Shown: positions 25,665 through 35,200 of the stretch, piece by piece
Position numbering within the stretch: the first letter of the stretch is position 1
Layout of the letters: every line of letters starts with the position of its first letter
NCBI RefSeq assembly: GCF_000008185.1
Contig: NC_002967.9
Coordinates: forward strand, 2,108,001-2,172,000
Source: Treponema denticola ATCC 35405
GTDB lineage: Bacteria > Spirochaetota > Spirochaetia > Treponematales > Treponemataceae
Length of the DNA: 64,000 nucleotides
Direction: 5' to 3'
Made by a program: the position numbers and the translations under genes
The notes under the pieces: model-generated
Databases searched by the model: none
Seen by the model: only the letters and a program-made list of their open reading frames with translations
What the model was told of the DNA's origin: nothing

Positions 25665-27377
25665 CTATTTACGCTTATACTTTGAAGCAGAGCTTAAACC
25701 TTCTTTTTTTCTTTGTGTTCCGTTTTTCCGTTTTTGTCCTCTTTTTCCCTTACCGATAGAACCGTAATTAGTCGGAGCCTCACTTTTTACATCAATATGC
25801 ATATGAGGCAAGCCCCTTTTCTTTTTACATAGGCGCAGAGCATCATTTGCAGCATTTTTAGGCATAGTAGCAAGGGAAAACTTATCCATAACCTCTATAT
25901 CATCTACAAGCCGTTCGGGGATTGAAAGAAGCCGGCTTAGCATTTCGGCAAGTTTTCGCTTTGTGATGCCGTCTTTTCGGCCCACACCTATATAAAGACG
26001 CAAAGAATCGTCATCAGATTTTCGCGCCTTCCCTTCGGAACGCACAGGCTTGATTGTTTTATAATGAGCAGGCGATAAAAACGAGCCGTACTGCATTTGA
26101 AGAATAAAGGAGAGAACGGTTTGAGCATCTCCGTATTCCGTGAGTTTATTTGCAAAGGCTGCAAAGCCCTGTTCGGGTTTTTCTTCGCTAATGCGTTTTT
26201 CGATTTGGGCAGCCGTTTCTTTTAAGATACGGGTACGCTTGATTTCGATGACTTGTTCGATTGAAGGAATTTTGCCTTCTTTTAATTCTCCGCGGGCATG
26301 TTTGCGCAGGTACTCGATTCTTTTTACCTCATTAGGGCGTACAAAGCTGACTGCAACCCCTGCCGCTCCTGCCCTGCCCGTTCTTCCTATACGGTGGGTA
26401 TAGGTCGGCCCGTCATAAGGAATTGCATAGTTTACAACATGGGAAATTCCCTCGATGTCTATACCCCTTGCGGCAACATCGGTTGCAACAAGAATGCGGG
26501 TCTTTTTTGATCTAAAGCGTTCCAATATTTTTTCCCTTTGGCTTTGAGGAATATCCCCGTGGAGGGCGGCAGCTTCGTAGTGCCTTTCGTCAAGTTCCTT
26601 TGCAACATCATCGGCATCGATTTTTGTTTGGCAAAATACGAGGCCGTAAAAGTTAGGGCTCGTATCTATAAGACGGACAAGGGCTTCGGTTTTATCCCCT
26701 TCCCTTACAACCCAAAAAAATTGTTCCGTTAAAGAAGCTCTTTCTTCTTGAGGTTCTTCTTCGACAATTTCATAGTCGCCCATAAAGTCTGAAGCTATGC
26801 TCAGTATCTGCTTTGGCATCGTCGCCGAAAACATTAAAACACGGGCTTCAGGATTTGCCTTTGAAAAGATATTTTCTATGTCTTCGATAAAGCCCATGTT
26901 AAGCATCTCATCGGCTTCATCCAAAATAAAATATTCTATATCTTCGATTTTTAGGGAGCCCCGCTCAAGATGATCCATTATGCGGCCGGGAGTTCCTACA
27001 ACGATTTCGACACCTGTTTTTAGGCTTCTAAGTTGAGGGCCTATCGCCGCTCCTCCGTAAACGGTTGCGATACGGGGATATTCTTCTATTCTAAAAGATT
27101 CAAGTTCGCCGGCAACTTGAACGGCCAGCTCTCTGGTAGGAACCAAAATAAGGGCTCTCACCTTTCCGGTATTTGAACGCAGCTCTTGCACAAGGGGAAG
27201 GCCGAAGGCTGCCGTCTTTCCCGTTCCTGTCCGAGCCTTAGCGATAACATTTGCTTCTCCTGAAAGAAGGCGGGGAATAGCCAAAACCTGAATAGGAGTA
27301 GGTTCTTCAAAACCCTTGGCTTCAACTGCTTGCAGGACTATATCGTCAAGTCCCAATTCTTTAAAAGTAATTAACAT
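25665..27377 (-). CDS. DEAD-box RNA helicase (DeaD/CsdA-like)
   Basis: 570 aa. Helicase motifs in order: Q motif near GFEEPTPIQ, motif I ARTGTGKT, Ia PTRELAVQ, II DEAD, III SAT, and VI HRIGRTGRAG. Residues ~450-530 form a DbpA-type RNA-binding (RRM-like) domain, LRLYIGVGRKDGITKRKLAE. The tail is strongly basic. This layout fits DeaD/CsdA, which helps ribosome assembly and mRNA turnover, especially in the cold. No operon partners. Confidence 0.93.
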   Translation of the reverse strand: MLITFKELGLDDIVLQAVEAKGFEEPTPIQVLAIPRLLSGEANVIAKARTGTGKTAAFGLPLVQELRSNTGKVRALILVPTRELAVQVAGELESFRIEEYPRIATVYGGAAIGPQLRSLKTGVEIVVGTPGRIMDHLERGSLKIEDIEYFILDEADEMLNMGFIEDIENIFSKANPEARVLMFSATMPKQILSIASDFMGDYEIVEEEPQEERASLTEQFFWVVREGDKTEALVRLIDTSPNFYGLVFCQTKIDADDVAKELDERHYEAAALHGDIPQSQREKILERFRSKKTRILVATDVAARGIDIEGISHVVNYAIPYDGPTYTHRIGRTGRAGAAGVAVSFVRPNEVKRIEYLRKHARGELKEGKIPSIEQVIEIKRTRILKETAAQIEKRISEEKPEQGFAAFANKLTEYGDAQTVLSFILQMQYGSFLSPAHYKTIKPVRSEGKARKSDDDSLRLYIGVGRKDGITKRKLAEMLSRLLSIPERLVDDIEVMDKFSLATMPKNAANDALRLCKKKRGLPHMHIDVKSEAPTNYGSIGKGKRGQKRKNGTQRKKEGLSSASKYKRK

Positions 27378-27429
27378 AATCTCTTAAATATAATAAATAA
27401 GCAAAAAAAAATCTATAGCTTAACGATAA

Positions 27430-27458
27430 TTGACACATCTTCCGTTTTAGGCTAAACT
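27430..27458 (+). promoter_or_regulatory. Promoter of pyrF, nearly leaderless
   Basis: TTGACA (27430-27435), 17 nt, TAAACT (27453-27458), ten bases to ATG 27469. Predicted leader of about four bases and no Shine-Dalgarno. Confidence 0.6.
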
Positions 27459-27468
27459 TACCGCCAAT

Positions 27469-28371
27469 ATGAACTACATCGACTTATTAAAAACTTCGGC
27501 AAAAAAAACGAATAACTGTGCATGTATGGGCTTAGACCCGATTTTTGAAGCTGTTCCTAATAAAACCGGAATGGTAAAGGATAATCTTGTAAGCTTTTTT
27601 AAAGAGCTTTTCAATAAGATGCAGGAAAAGAATTTGATTCCCGCAGCTTTTAAACCGAATATAGGTTACTATTCGGCCCTTGATAAGCCCAGAGAAAAAG
27701 ATTTTTCGGGTTCCGAAAGCCTTGCAGAAATTTTATCCCTAATCGAAAAACACTTCCCCGGTATTCCTGTAATCCTCGATTCAAAGCGGGGAGATATTGC
27801 CCGCTCCAGTCTTAACTATGCTATCGAAGCCTTCGACGGCTGGAAGGCGGATGCGGTAACGGTCAGTCCCTACATGGGAAGCGATTCTATTCTTCCCTTT
27901 ATTTCGGAAAAGTATTTGGATAAGGGAGCTTATATTTTAAACCGGACAAGTAATCCCGGAGCAAAGGATTTTCAAAACCTTAAAACCGATTCTGAGGGTA
28001 AAAATAATTCGGAGCTTTATATCGAGGTTGCAAAAAAGATTGCTTTTTATGCAAAGGAATTTCCGGGAACGGGAGCCGTTGTCGGAGCTACGGGAATGGA
28101 AGAGCTAAAAATAATTTCGGGTATTTATGCCCAAGCAGGAGAGGTCCCCATGCTGATTCCGGGAGTCGGCTCCCAAGGAGGAGATGCAAAAACGGTAATG
28201 GAAGTTCTTAAAAATTCCGGCTGCAATTTAGCCCTTATAAGAATAAACAGCTCCAGTGCCTTAACCCATCCTTGGAAAAAAGCACCTGTGCCTGAAAACT
28301 ATTTGGAGCTTTGTATAAACAATATCGAAAAACTTCTAAACGAGACGGCAATAAACAACATCAGTTTTTAA
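27469..28371 (+). CDS. pyrF: Orotidine 5'-phosphate decarboxylase (type 2)
   Basis: 300 aa, the longer PyrF subfamily. The catalytic DxKxxD-type motif is in VILDSKRGDIARSS near residues 104-111. ADAVTVSPYMGSDS and GAVVGATG follow. It decarboxylates OMP to UMP. The 3' end overlaps the convergent DUF4340 gene by 11 nt, leaving no room for a terminator. Confidence 0.93.
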   Translation: MNYIDLLKTSAKKTNNCACMGLDPIFEAVPNKTGMVKDNLVSFFKELFNKMQEKNLIPAAFKPNIGYYSALDKPREKDFSGSESLAEILSLIEKHFPGIPVILDSKRGDIARSSLNYAIEAFDGWKADAVTVSPYMGSDSILPFISEKYLDKGAYILNRTSNPGAKDFQNLKTDSEGKNNSELYIEVAKKIAFYAKEFPGTGAVVGATGMEELKIISGIYAQAGEVPMLIPGVGSQGGDAKTVMEVLKNSGCNLALIRINSSSALTHPWKKAPVPENYLELCINNIEKLLNETAINNISF

Positions 28372-29275
28372 AATCTTCAAAAATAGAATCCAAGATGGAA
28401 TCGATGCGGCGTTTTGTGTATCCGCTTATGACATAGGAATTATTAGAAGCGGAATCAAACAAAATAAAATCGCCGCTTTCCATCGGCGTAAAAAAAATCT
28501 CTATTTTTTCTCCGGTACCCAAAATTAAATTAAGCTCTTGAGTTTCCGAATTGGTAATCGGAAATGCAGGAAAAATATCTATACATGAAAATTGTTTTAA
28601 AAATGTTTCCAACTCGTCGAATTTTTCTTTATGTTTATCTGAACGGCTGATAATCTGTTTGTTTTTTTCGATAAGCTGAATTGAGTTATTTTCAAATTTA
28701 TATTTATAAATTTGCAGGTCGAGCCAAAAGTTAGATTTTACGGTTAAAAAAGAAGATAAGACGTCGGGCATAATAAAAATTTTTGTGCGGGCGTCTATTC
28801 GGACATAGCGGTTGATACCCAGCGTATCGTTTTTTCCGAAAACAAAATCGCCCATTATGGTTTTATCGGAACGCAATAGCTGTAGGCGGGCAGCATGATC
28901 TTCATCCAAGCCGAAATTAATATATTGTTTTATATCATCGCTTACAAACCTAAAATTTTGTTTAGTACTTAAAACGGAAAAAAGTCTTTCTATTAAGGCC
29001 GGCTGAACCTTATATTCCCCAGATTGACTACTCAAAATAAATTTATCTTTTTTTTTGATAAGCCTTAATTCGTTAAAACGCGGAGGAAGGGAATTATCGG
29101 GAATAGTAAAAACAATTTCATCTATGTTTTCTATATTTTGCCTTGATACAAGTGAAGTGTTAAAAACATTTGCTTCATTTTTTGGAATACTTACAAAAAT
29201 CAAACTTAAGAGAAAAAAAATATTTGCAAAAATCAAAGCTTGAGTATATTTTTTTAACTTAAAAAAGTTTTTCAC
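28361..29275 (-). CDS. DUF4340-type membrane-anchored protein
   Basis: 304 aa with one N-terminal transmembrane segment (~13-30) and a soluble extracytoplasmic region. VFTIPDNSLPPRFNELRLIKKKDKFIL and GLDEDHAARLQLL fit DUF4340. Such proteins accompany GldG-like ABC systems. It is the last gene of the operon and starts inside the stop of the preceding gene (ATGA). The substrate is unknown. Confidence 0.78.
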   Translation of the reverse strand: MKNFFKLKKYTQALIFANIFFLLSLIFVSIPKNEANVFNTSLVSRQNIENIDEIVFTIPDNSLPPRFNELRLIKKKDKFILSSQSGEYKVQPALIERLFSVLSTKQNFRFVSDDIKQYINFGLDEDHAARLQLLRSDKTIMGDFVFGKNDTLGINRYVRIDARTKIFIMPDVLSSFLTVKSNFWLDLQIYKYKFENNSIQLIEKNKQIISRSDKHKEKFDELETFLKQFSCIDIFPAFPITNSETQELNLILGTGEKIEIFFTPMESGDFILFDSASNNSYVISGYTKRRIDSILDSIFEDFKN

Positions 29276-30759
29276 CTTGACCTCCTTTGTTTTATAAACA
29301 TGTAAAGACCCAAAATAAAAACGGAAAGAGGAAGAAGTATGATAGAAATTAATCTTGCCCTAAATACAAGGTTTGTCATTTTTTCTCTATCTTCAAATTG
29401 CTTAAATGGAGGAGGAGAATGTTTTTTATTTTTTAACAAAAGAAGATTATCTTTTAAAGAAACATATTCTACACAGTTTACCATAAAATCCATATTGTAT
29501 GTGGAACCGGTATAATCTATTGCTCTGCTTATCATATACTCATCGCCTATAACCAAGATACGGGAAGGCTTTGTTTGCCCTGCAACAATTACCGAAGGTT
29601 TAAAAGAGGCATCTTCAAATTTTTTAAAATGATTTTCAAGAGGATCGGTGCTATAAGAATCGAAAACCGTCAAGGAGTTTTGACCTGTAAGTACATAGGG
29701 AACAAGCTCGGTGTTTTTATTTAAATCCAAATCGATTGAAGAAGGCCAAAAAGAAATCAATGGCCGGTAAGCGGCAAATATCGGATGGTCTCGGTTAATA
29801 CCGCTTAGAGGAAACTGAATCCAAAAAGGATAATTAATTAGTTTTGTACCTTTATTATCAACTTGAGCCATCGTAATGCGGAAGTTATTTATTAAATCCA
29901 AAGCCATATCGGCATTTATATAAAAGCCGTGATGAGAAAGCACATCCAATAAAAAATCTTTTACCTTAGGCTTTGCTTTCCAAGAACCTTTTACATCAAC
30001 CTTGTTTCCTGAAACAAAAAAAACAGCCCTACCCTCTTTTTGTAAAAACATATCTATCGCAGCAGCAGAAGAATAATCTATATAATCCGAACCTATAACC
30101 AAAAGAGGAAATTCGGCAGGTATATTGCTGACAGGCAATTCCAAAGGTAAAACATTAAAACCTGCATATTCAAGCCAAGGAATGACATAAGAATAATCGG
30201 TTTCAAGCAAGGCAGGATCCGCAATAAGAAAAACCGTTCCTGCTTGGGTATCTCCTAAAGCATCAGACCTCATACTTAAAATAAATCTTGCGAGGTCATA
30301 TTCTAAGGTATCAATATCATCAATAAAGGGTATAATTCTTGTTTGCCCCATATATTCTATCATAAGACCGGAGTACAGCTTATGGATTATCTTTACGGAA
30401 TTGTCTTGAGCTTCTATTTCACGGGGAATCAACCCTATCTTGTTTATGGCATCCGATGAAAGGCTTGCGGTATCTTTTAGTACAACACTAAAATCACCCT
30501 TGGAATATAATTTGTATTCCGAAAGCATATCGTTTAAGTATTTTAATGAAGGGAAAAAATTATCTACATTTGAACTTTTAAACCAAGTTACCTTTACGGA
30601 GCTTTCAAGATTCGTCAATAATTCTTTGGTATAATTTGACAGGGTGTAATTTTTTTCTTTTGTAGTATCAAGTCTAAAATATATTTTTGAAGAGACAAGA
30701 GAAATTAAAATAAGCATCAAAACAAAAAGAAAAAATTGAAACTTATATTCTTTTTTCAT
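29272..30759 (-). CDS. GldG-like ABC transporter auxiliary protein
   Basis: 495 aa. One transmembrane helix at each end, ~8-28 and ~465-488, flanks a large periplasmic domain. The body resembles the GldG/Mce-like ABC_transp_aux fold: RFILSMRSDALGDTQAGTV, VFLIADPALLETDYSYV and a RILVIGDEYMISRAI segment near the end. In Bacteroidetes GldFG supports gliding; in spirochetes the role is unknown. Overlaps both neighbours by ATGA. Confidence 0.8.
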   Translation of the reverse strand: MKKEYKFQFFLFVLMLILISLVSSKIYFRLDTTKEKNYTLSNYTKELLTNLESSVKVTWFKSSNVDNFFPSLKYLNDMLSEYKLYSKGDFSVVLKDTASLSSDAINKIGLIPREIEAQDNSVKIIHKLYSGLMIEYMGQTRIIPFIDDIDTLEYDLARFILSMRSDALGDTQAGTVFLIADPALLETDYSYVIPWLEYAGFNVLPLELPVSNIPAEFPLLVIGSDYIDYSSAAAIDMFLQKEGRAVFFVSGNKVDVKGSWKAKPKVKDFLLDVLSHHGFYINADMALDLINNFRITMAQVDNKGTKLINYPFWIQFPLSGINRDHPIFAAYRPLISFWPSSIDLDLNKNTELVPYVLTGQNSLTVFDSYSTDPLENHFKKFEDASFKPSVIVAGQTKPSRILVIGDEYMISRAIDYTGSTYNMDFMVNCVEYVSLKDNLLLLKNKKHSPPPFKQFEDREKMTNLVFRARLISIILLPLSVFILGLYMFIKQRRSR

Positions 30760-31502
30760 CTTACATTCCTTTGTTGTGTTAAAATAAAAACATTCAGTTC
30801 AATTCCTAAGGCGACTAAAATTAAATAGAAGATAATGTCGCGTGAATCAAAAAGCCCCCGTGCAGCCGATTCAAAATGAGAACTAAAAGAAAGATAAGAG
30901 ATAATCTCATTCAGCAATAAAGGAAAATTTAAATTTCTTGTCAAAGGATAAATAATTGTGAAAAATAAAACCGTCAAAAACGAAAGCAAAAAATTAATTT
31001 CAGGTTTACCGCTTACTGCCGAAAGTCCAAGAGAAATAGAAATAATGCCCGCACCGAATAAAAAAATAGAAATATAAGAAACAAAAAAAGAGCCGGAATC
31101 GAAATAAGCCAATGAAAAAACTGAAAGCGGTATTACCAAGCTTAATGCAAGCATAATAGACCATATTAAAATAAGGCTTAAATATTTTCCCAGCACAATA
31201 TATCGGATAGAAACAGGCAGAGAAAATAAAAACTTATCGGTAAATTGTTTTTTTTCATCACTCCACGAACTCATCGTCAGCATCGGAATTACAACACAAA
31301 ATAAAAGAGGCATATTAAAAAAAAAGTTTTTTAGATCCGACAAACCTGCATTAAACCACGAATCGGAACCGATAAAGGCAATGGCCGCACCGGCCAGAAA
31401 AAAAAGAGAGGCAGCATAAAAAGACGAACTTTTATACATCATCCTAAATTCTTTTTTTGTAATAAAAAAAATAAGATTTTTATTCGTTTTTTCTAAATTC
31501 AT
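30756..31502 (-). CDS. ABC transporter permease (GldF/ABC-2 type)
   Basis: 248 aa with about six hydrophobic segments, starting FFITKKEFRMMYKSSSFYAASLFF. The SDEKKQFTDKFLFSLPVSI cytoplasmic loop is typical of ABC-2 permeases such as GldF or NosY. It pairs with the ATPase upstream, overlapping it by 23 nt. The substrate is unknown. Confidence 0.85.
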   Translation of the reverse strand: MNLEKTNKNLIFFITKKEFRMMYKSSSFYAASLFFLAGAAIAFIGSDSWFNAGLSDLKNFFFNMPLLFCVVIPMLTMSSWSDEKKQFTDKFLFSLPVSIRYIVLGKYLSLILIWSIMLALSLVIPLSVFSLAYFDSGSFFVSYISIFLFGAGIISISLGLSAVSGKPEINFLLSFLTVLFFTIIYPLTRNLNFPLLLNEIISYLSFSSHFESAARGLFDSRDIIFYLILVALGIELNVFILTQQRNVR

Positions 31503-32265
31503 TTTTGTTTATCCCTGCAAAAAATTCAAAGGCTTTTTCCAATACGGTATAATTTATTTCCGAATCAAAGTCGCAGCCTTCCGTCTCCAGCTGTTCTTTT
31601 ATTTCTAAAAGATTACCAATGGCTATTATTTCTCCCTTATTAAGTAAAATATGATTGGAGCAAAGCTCCGCAGCCTGTCTTAAATCATGTGTACATATTA
31701 AAATTGTTTTTTCTTTTGCAATATGCAATATTTTTTTTTCGAAATCTTTTACCTGCACCGAATCAAAACCTGAAGCGGGTTCATCCAAAATAATCAACGG
31801 AGGATTATGTAAAACAGCTTGAGCTAAGCCTACACGTTGCTTAAACCCCTTAGATAAACTTTTAATTAAGTGATTTTTTACTTCATCTATTTCGCAAAAA
31901 TCGATTACTTCATCTAAAGCAGCATCCAATCTATCTTTTTCTATTCCGTGCATTTGACCGGCGAAATATAAAAAATCATGAACCGTCATATTCGAATAAA
32001 GAGGATTTTGTTCATATAGAATACCTAGAAGTTTTTTTGCTTCAAGTCCATCGGTTAATATGGAGTACGAGTCTATAAAAGCATCTCCTTCATCCGGTGT
32101 ATAATAACCTGAAATACAGTTTATGATACTGCTTTTACCCGCACCGTTTAAGCCTAAAAGCGAAGTTATCTCACCGGTTTTTAATTCAAACGAAATATTT
32201 TTACAACCTACAACCTGAGTTTTTTTGCTTCCGTAATATTTACTTAAGTTTTGTACTTTAAGCAT
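31480..32265 (-). CDS. ABC transporter ATP-binding protein (GldA-like)
   Basis: 261 aa. Walker A GLNGAGKSS, signature LSKGFKQRVGLAQA, Walker B LIILDEPASGFD and the H-loop CTHDLRQA. It belongs to the CcmA/GldA class that energises ABC-2 permeases. It lies four bases after the phosphatase gene. Confidence 0.93.
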   Translation of the reverse strand: MLKVQNLSKYYGSKKTQVVGCKNISFELKTGEITSLLGLNGAGKSSIINCISGYYTPDEGDAFIDSYSILTDGLEAKKLLGILYEQNPLYSNMTVHDFLYFAGQMHGIEKDRLDAALDEVIDFCEIDEVKNHLIKSLSKGFKQRVGLAQAVLHNPPLIILDEPASGFDSVQVKDFEKKILHIAKEKTILICTHDLRQAAELCSNHILLNKGEIIAIGNLLEIKEQLETEGCDFDSEINYTVLEKAFEFFAGINKNEFRKNE

Positions 32266-32269
32266 AGTC

Positions 32270-35200
32270 TTATTTCTTCTTAATTCCCAAAATAGTTAAA
32301 TCGTCATATTGCTGATCTTCACGTACATTTGTATAATAAAGATACTCGTTATAACTTGTGTTGGGGACACGGTTTCCGCAATAAGTTTGATATTGCCTAA
32401 AATGTTTATTTAAAAATAAATCTATTTTTTTATCTACCTGAACCATATCTCTTTCGGTTGCTTTAGGATCCTGATACATTCGGAATATTTTTTCGACTGA
32501 AACAAGGCCTATAACCGCATCCTCAATTGTTCCCTCAAGGTTTGTAAAATCAAAATCGAATTGTTCATTTTCAATCGGGTTATGCCATTTTTTTAAGCTA
32601 AAAGAACTTCGGGCAAAGATACTTTCGATAATCTTGCATACGCGAGGCTTACCCAACTCTTCTCCGTCCTGACCGACACTATGAGTTTCATGTTCGGCAT
32701 CTTTTTCAAGCCCGGGTTCTTCACATAAAATAGGCTCCAGTTTGGAATTCCTAAACAAGCGTTTGGCTTCTTCAATACCGTCAGTGTAGAGGAACAGAAC
32801 ATCTCCGGAATTTAATTTAACGGTTTCAACCTTAAAGCCGCCTTTCATATCTATCATAAAAGTGGGGAAAACTCCTGCTGCAGAAACTTCGGTCAAGATA
32901 ACTTCTTTCATTTTCTTTAAGGCGGCATCATAAATATTGATAACATTATCACCTGCATTACAAAAATGAACATTACCGCTTATCGAATCCATAATACAAA
33001 GGGTAAAGGCTGCAAAACGTCCCTTAAAGCCTCTGGATTCCAGTAGATCGTTTATTCGTGATACAACCTGATCTATTTTTAGTCCCTGCTTTTTATAGCT
33101 CCAGTCTCTAAAATAGTCCAAGAAAAGAGTTGCGACCTCGACCATTATAAGAGCGGCAGGAACTCCCTTACCTGCAACGTCGCACTTTATAATTGCATAG
33201 TATCTATCGTCCAATTTTATATAATCAAAATAGTCTCCCGATACACCGCGAGCACCTTCATAATAACCGAAGAATTCTACATTATCATCTACAGTCTTTC
33301 CTGACGTAAGTTTTCTTCCTGCTTCATCTAAATCGAGGGGTAAAAACATTTTTTGAATTTCTTTACCCATTGTCAAATCCTTTGAAGCAGCAGCTGCCTC
33401 AACAAGACCGTTTGTCATTTCATTTATGGTTGTTCCTAAAACACCTATCTCATCCTTTGTTCTAAGCTTAACATCCTTACCTGCAAGGAGCTCCTTATCT
33501 TCGGTAGCGGCAATCATTGCAACATGTCTTACAAGTTTTTTTATAGGAGCCGTAATAATCGAAGACAAAATATAAGCACCGACTAAACCTGCTGAAAGAG
33601 CACCCAATGAAATCAATAATATAACTTTACGCAGTGCAGTTGTTGCTTCATCAATTTGTTCAATCAAACTCTGTGTAGAAACCTGAATATAAACCATACC
33701 TTGAACAAAATTAGATTGCCCTCCTGTCTGTCTGTAAAGAATAGGCTTATAAAAGAGATAGCTTGTAATATCCCTTGAAAGTTTTTTCGAATTAAATTCG
33801 GGATAAGAACCGGATCCCTTTATACTCAATCCGTTAAGTTCGGAACTAAGTTTTGTTTCCATTTGATTAATAGCCGACTGAATTTCGTTTCTGCGTTCTA
33901 CCGATTTCAAATCGGTATTCAAAGCAATTAACATGGTCATATCTGTCAAAGATTGGATTTCATCTGAAATTTCGCCTACACTATCTCTTGCTTCCTTATC
34001 AATTTCATCAAGTTTTTTATACACATTTTCCAATTGGGGCAATAACAACTCGGATTTGCCTACAACAAAATCGGGAGTATCTATTTTAGAAAGAATATCT
34101 TCATCATTGGAAGCCCAAACAAAATTATAACCTACTTTTTTATTATCAATGTGAACACCGGTTATCGTTGCAAAACTTGCTTCTTTAAGCGCAGAGACTT
34201 GAGAAGGTAAAAAGCCCAGCTCCAATACATTTTTTGAAGGAAGATAAGCTTTGGCACCGGAACTCAAACTTTCAAGCAAAACCTGAGTATTTGAAGCCAA
34301 ACCTTCTGCCAATAATCTTTCCTGTGTTTCCGAAAATCGAAAACCCAAGGGAAGATCCAAGGTTAAAATAACCGATATTATCAAAGTCATTGTAAACATC
34401 ATAAACTTTAACCTTAATCCGCCGCCTCTAACTTTTAATGCAGACAGTTTTTTTTCTTTTCCAAATGACATAGCACCTCCTCGCAATAAAACAGTTACCT
34501 CATACTTTATTTTTATAGCTTCTTTTACGGAATAAATAACTCCCGTTATTGAAAGAGTCATAATAAGTAAAATAAATATTGTAAAACAAATAATTAAAAA
34601 ATAATCCGAAAAATCGGAATCCATAGCCGAAAGAAGCCAATTATATTTATAGACCTTTCCATAATCACCCAGCTTAATATTTCCTATATCATCAAAAGAT
34701 ATGGTTTTTTGGGCAAAGTAAACTCCTCGTCCTGAGTGCATTAATCCCACATAGTATTTTCCGGGATCCAGATAATTTATTTTTATATTCGATATAAGTT
34801 TGTCACTAAGAACAGAGAAATCTTTTTTTTCTATAGTTAGATCATAAGGAGGAAGTCCGTCAGCATCAACATAGATCGAAGTTACTTCGCCTCCGGCAGC
34901 AAAGCCCTTACCTACCAGAGAAAGAGAGATAGATCCATCCAGTGCTTGCACCGCATTTATATCTGCAACATAAGTATACGGAATATATTTATTTAAAGCA
35001 AAATACTTTACTGCCGGAGCACCGATATTTCCAAAAGCGTCTACGGCAGAAACGGTTAAAGCATAAAGACCGTTTTCATAATTTTTAAATTCTCTTTTAT
35101 TTGAAACGGAACTTATTTTTGATGTATTTAATTCAACATCTAAATTATCGGACAAAACTTTTTGCACGACATCATCATCTATAAAGGCAGACCCTGCCGT

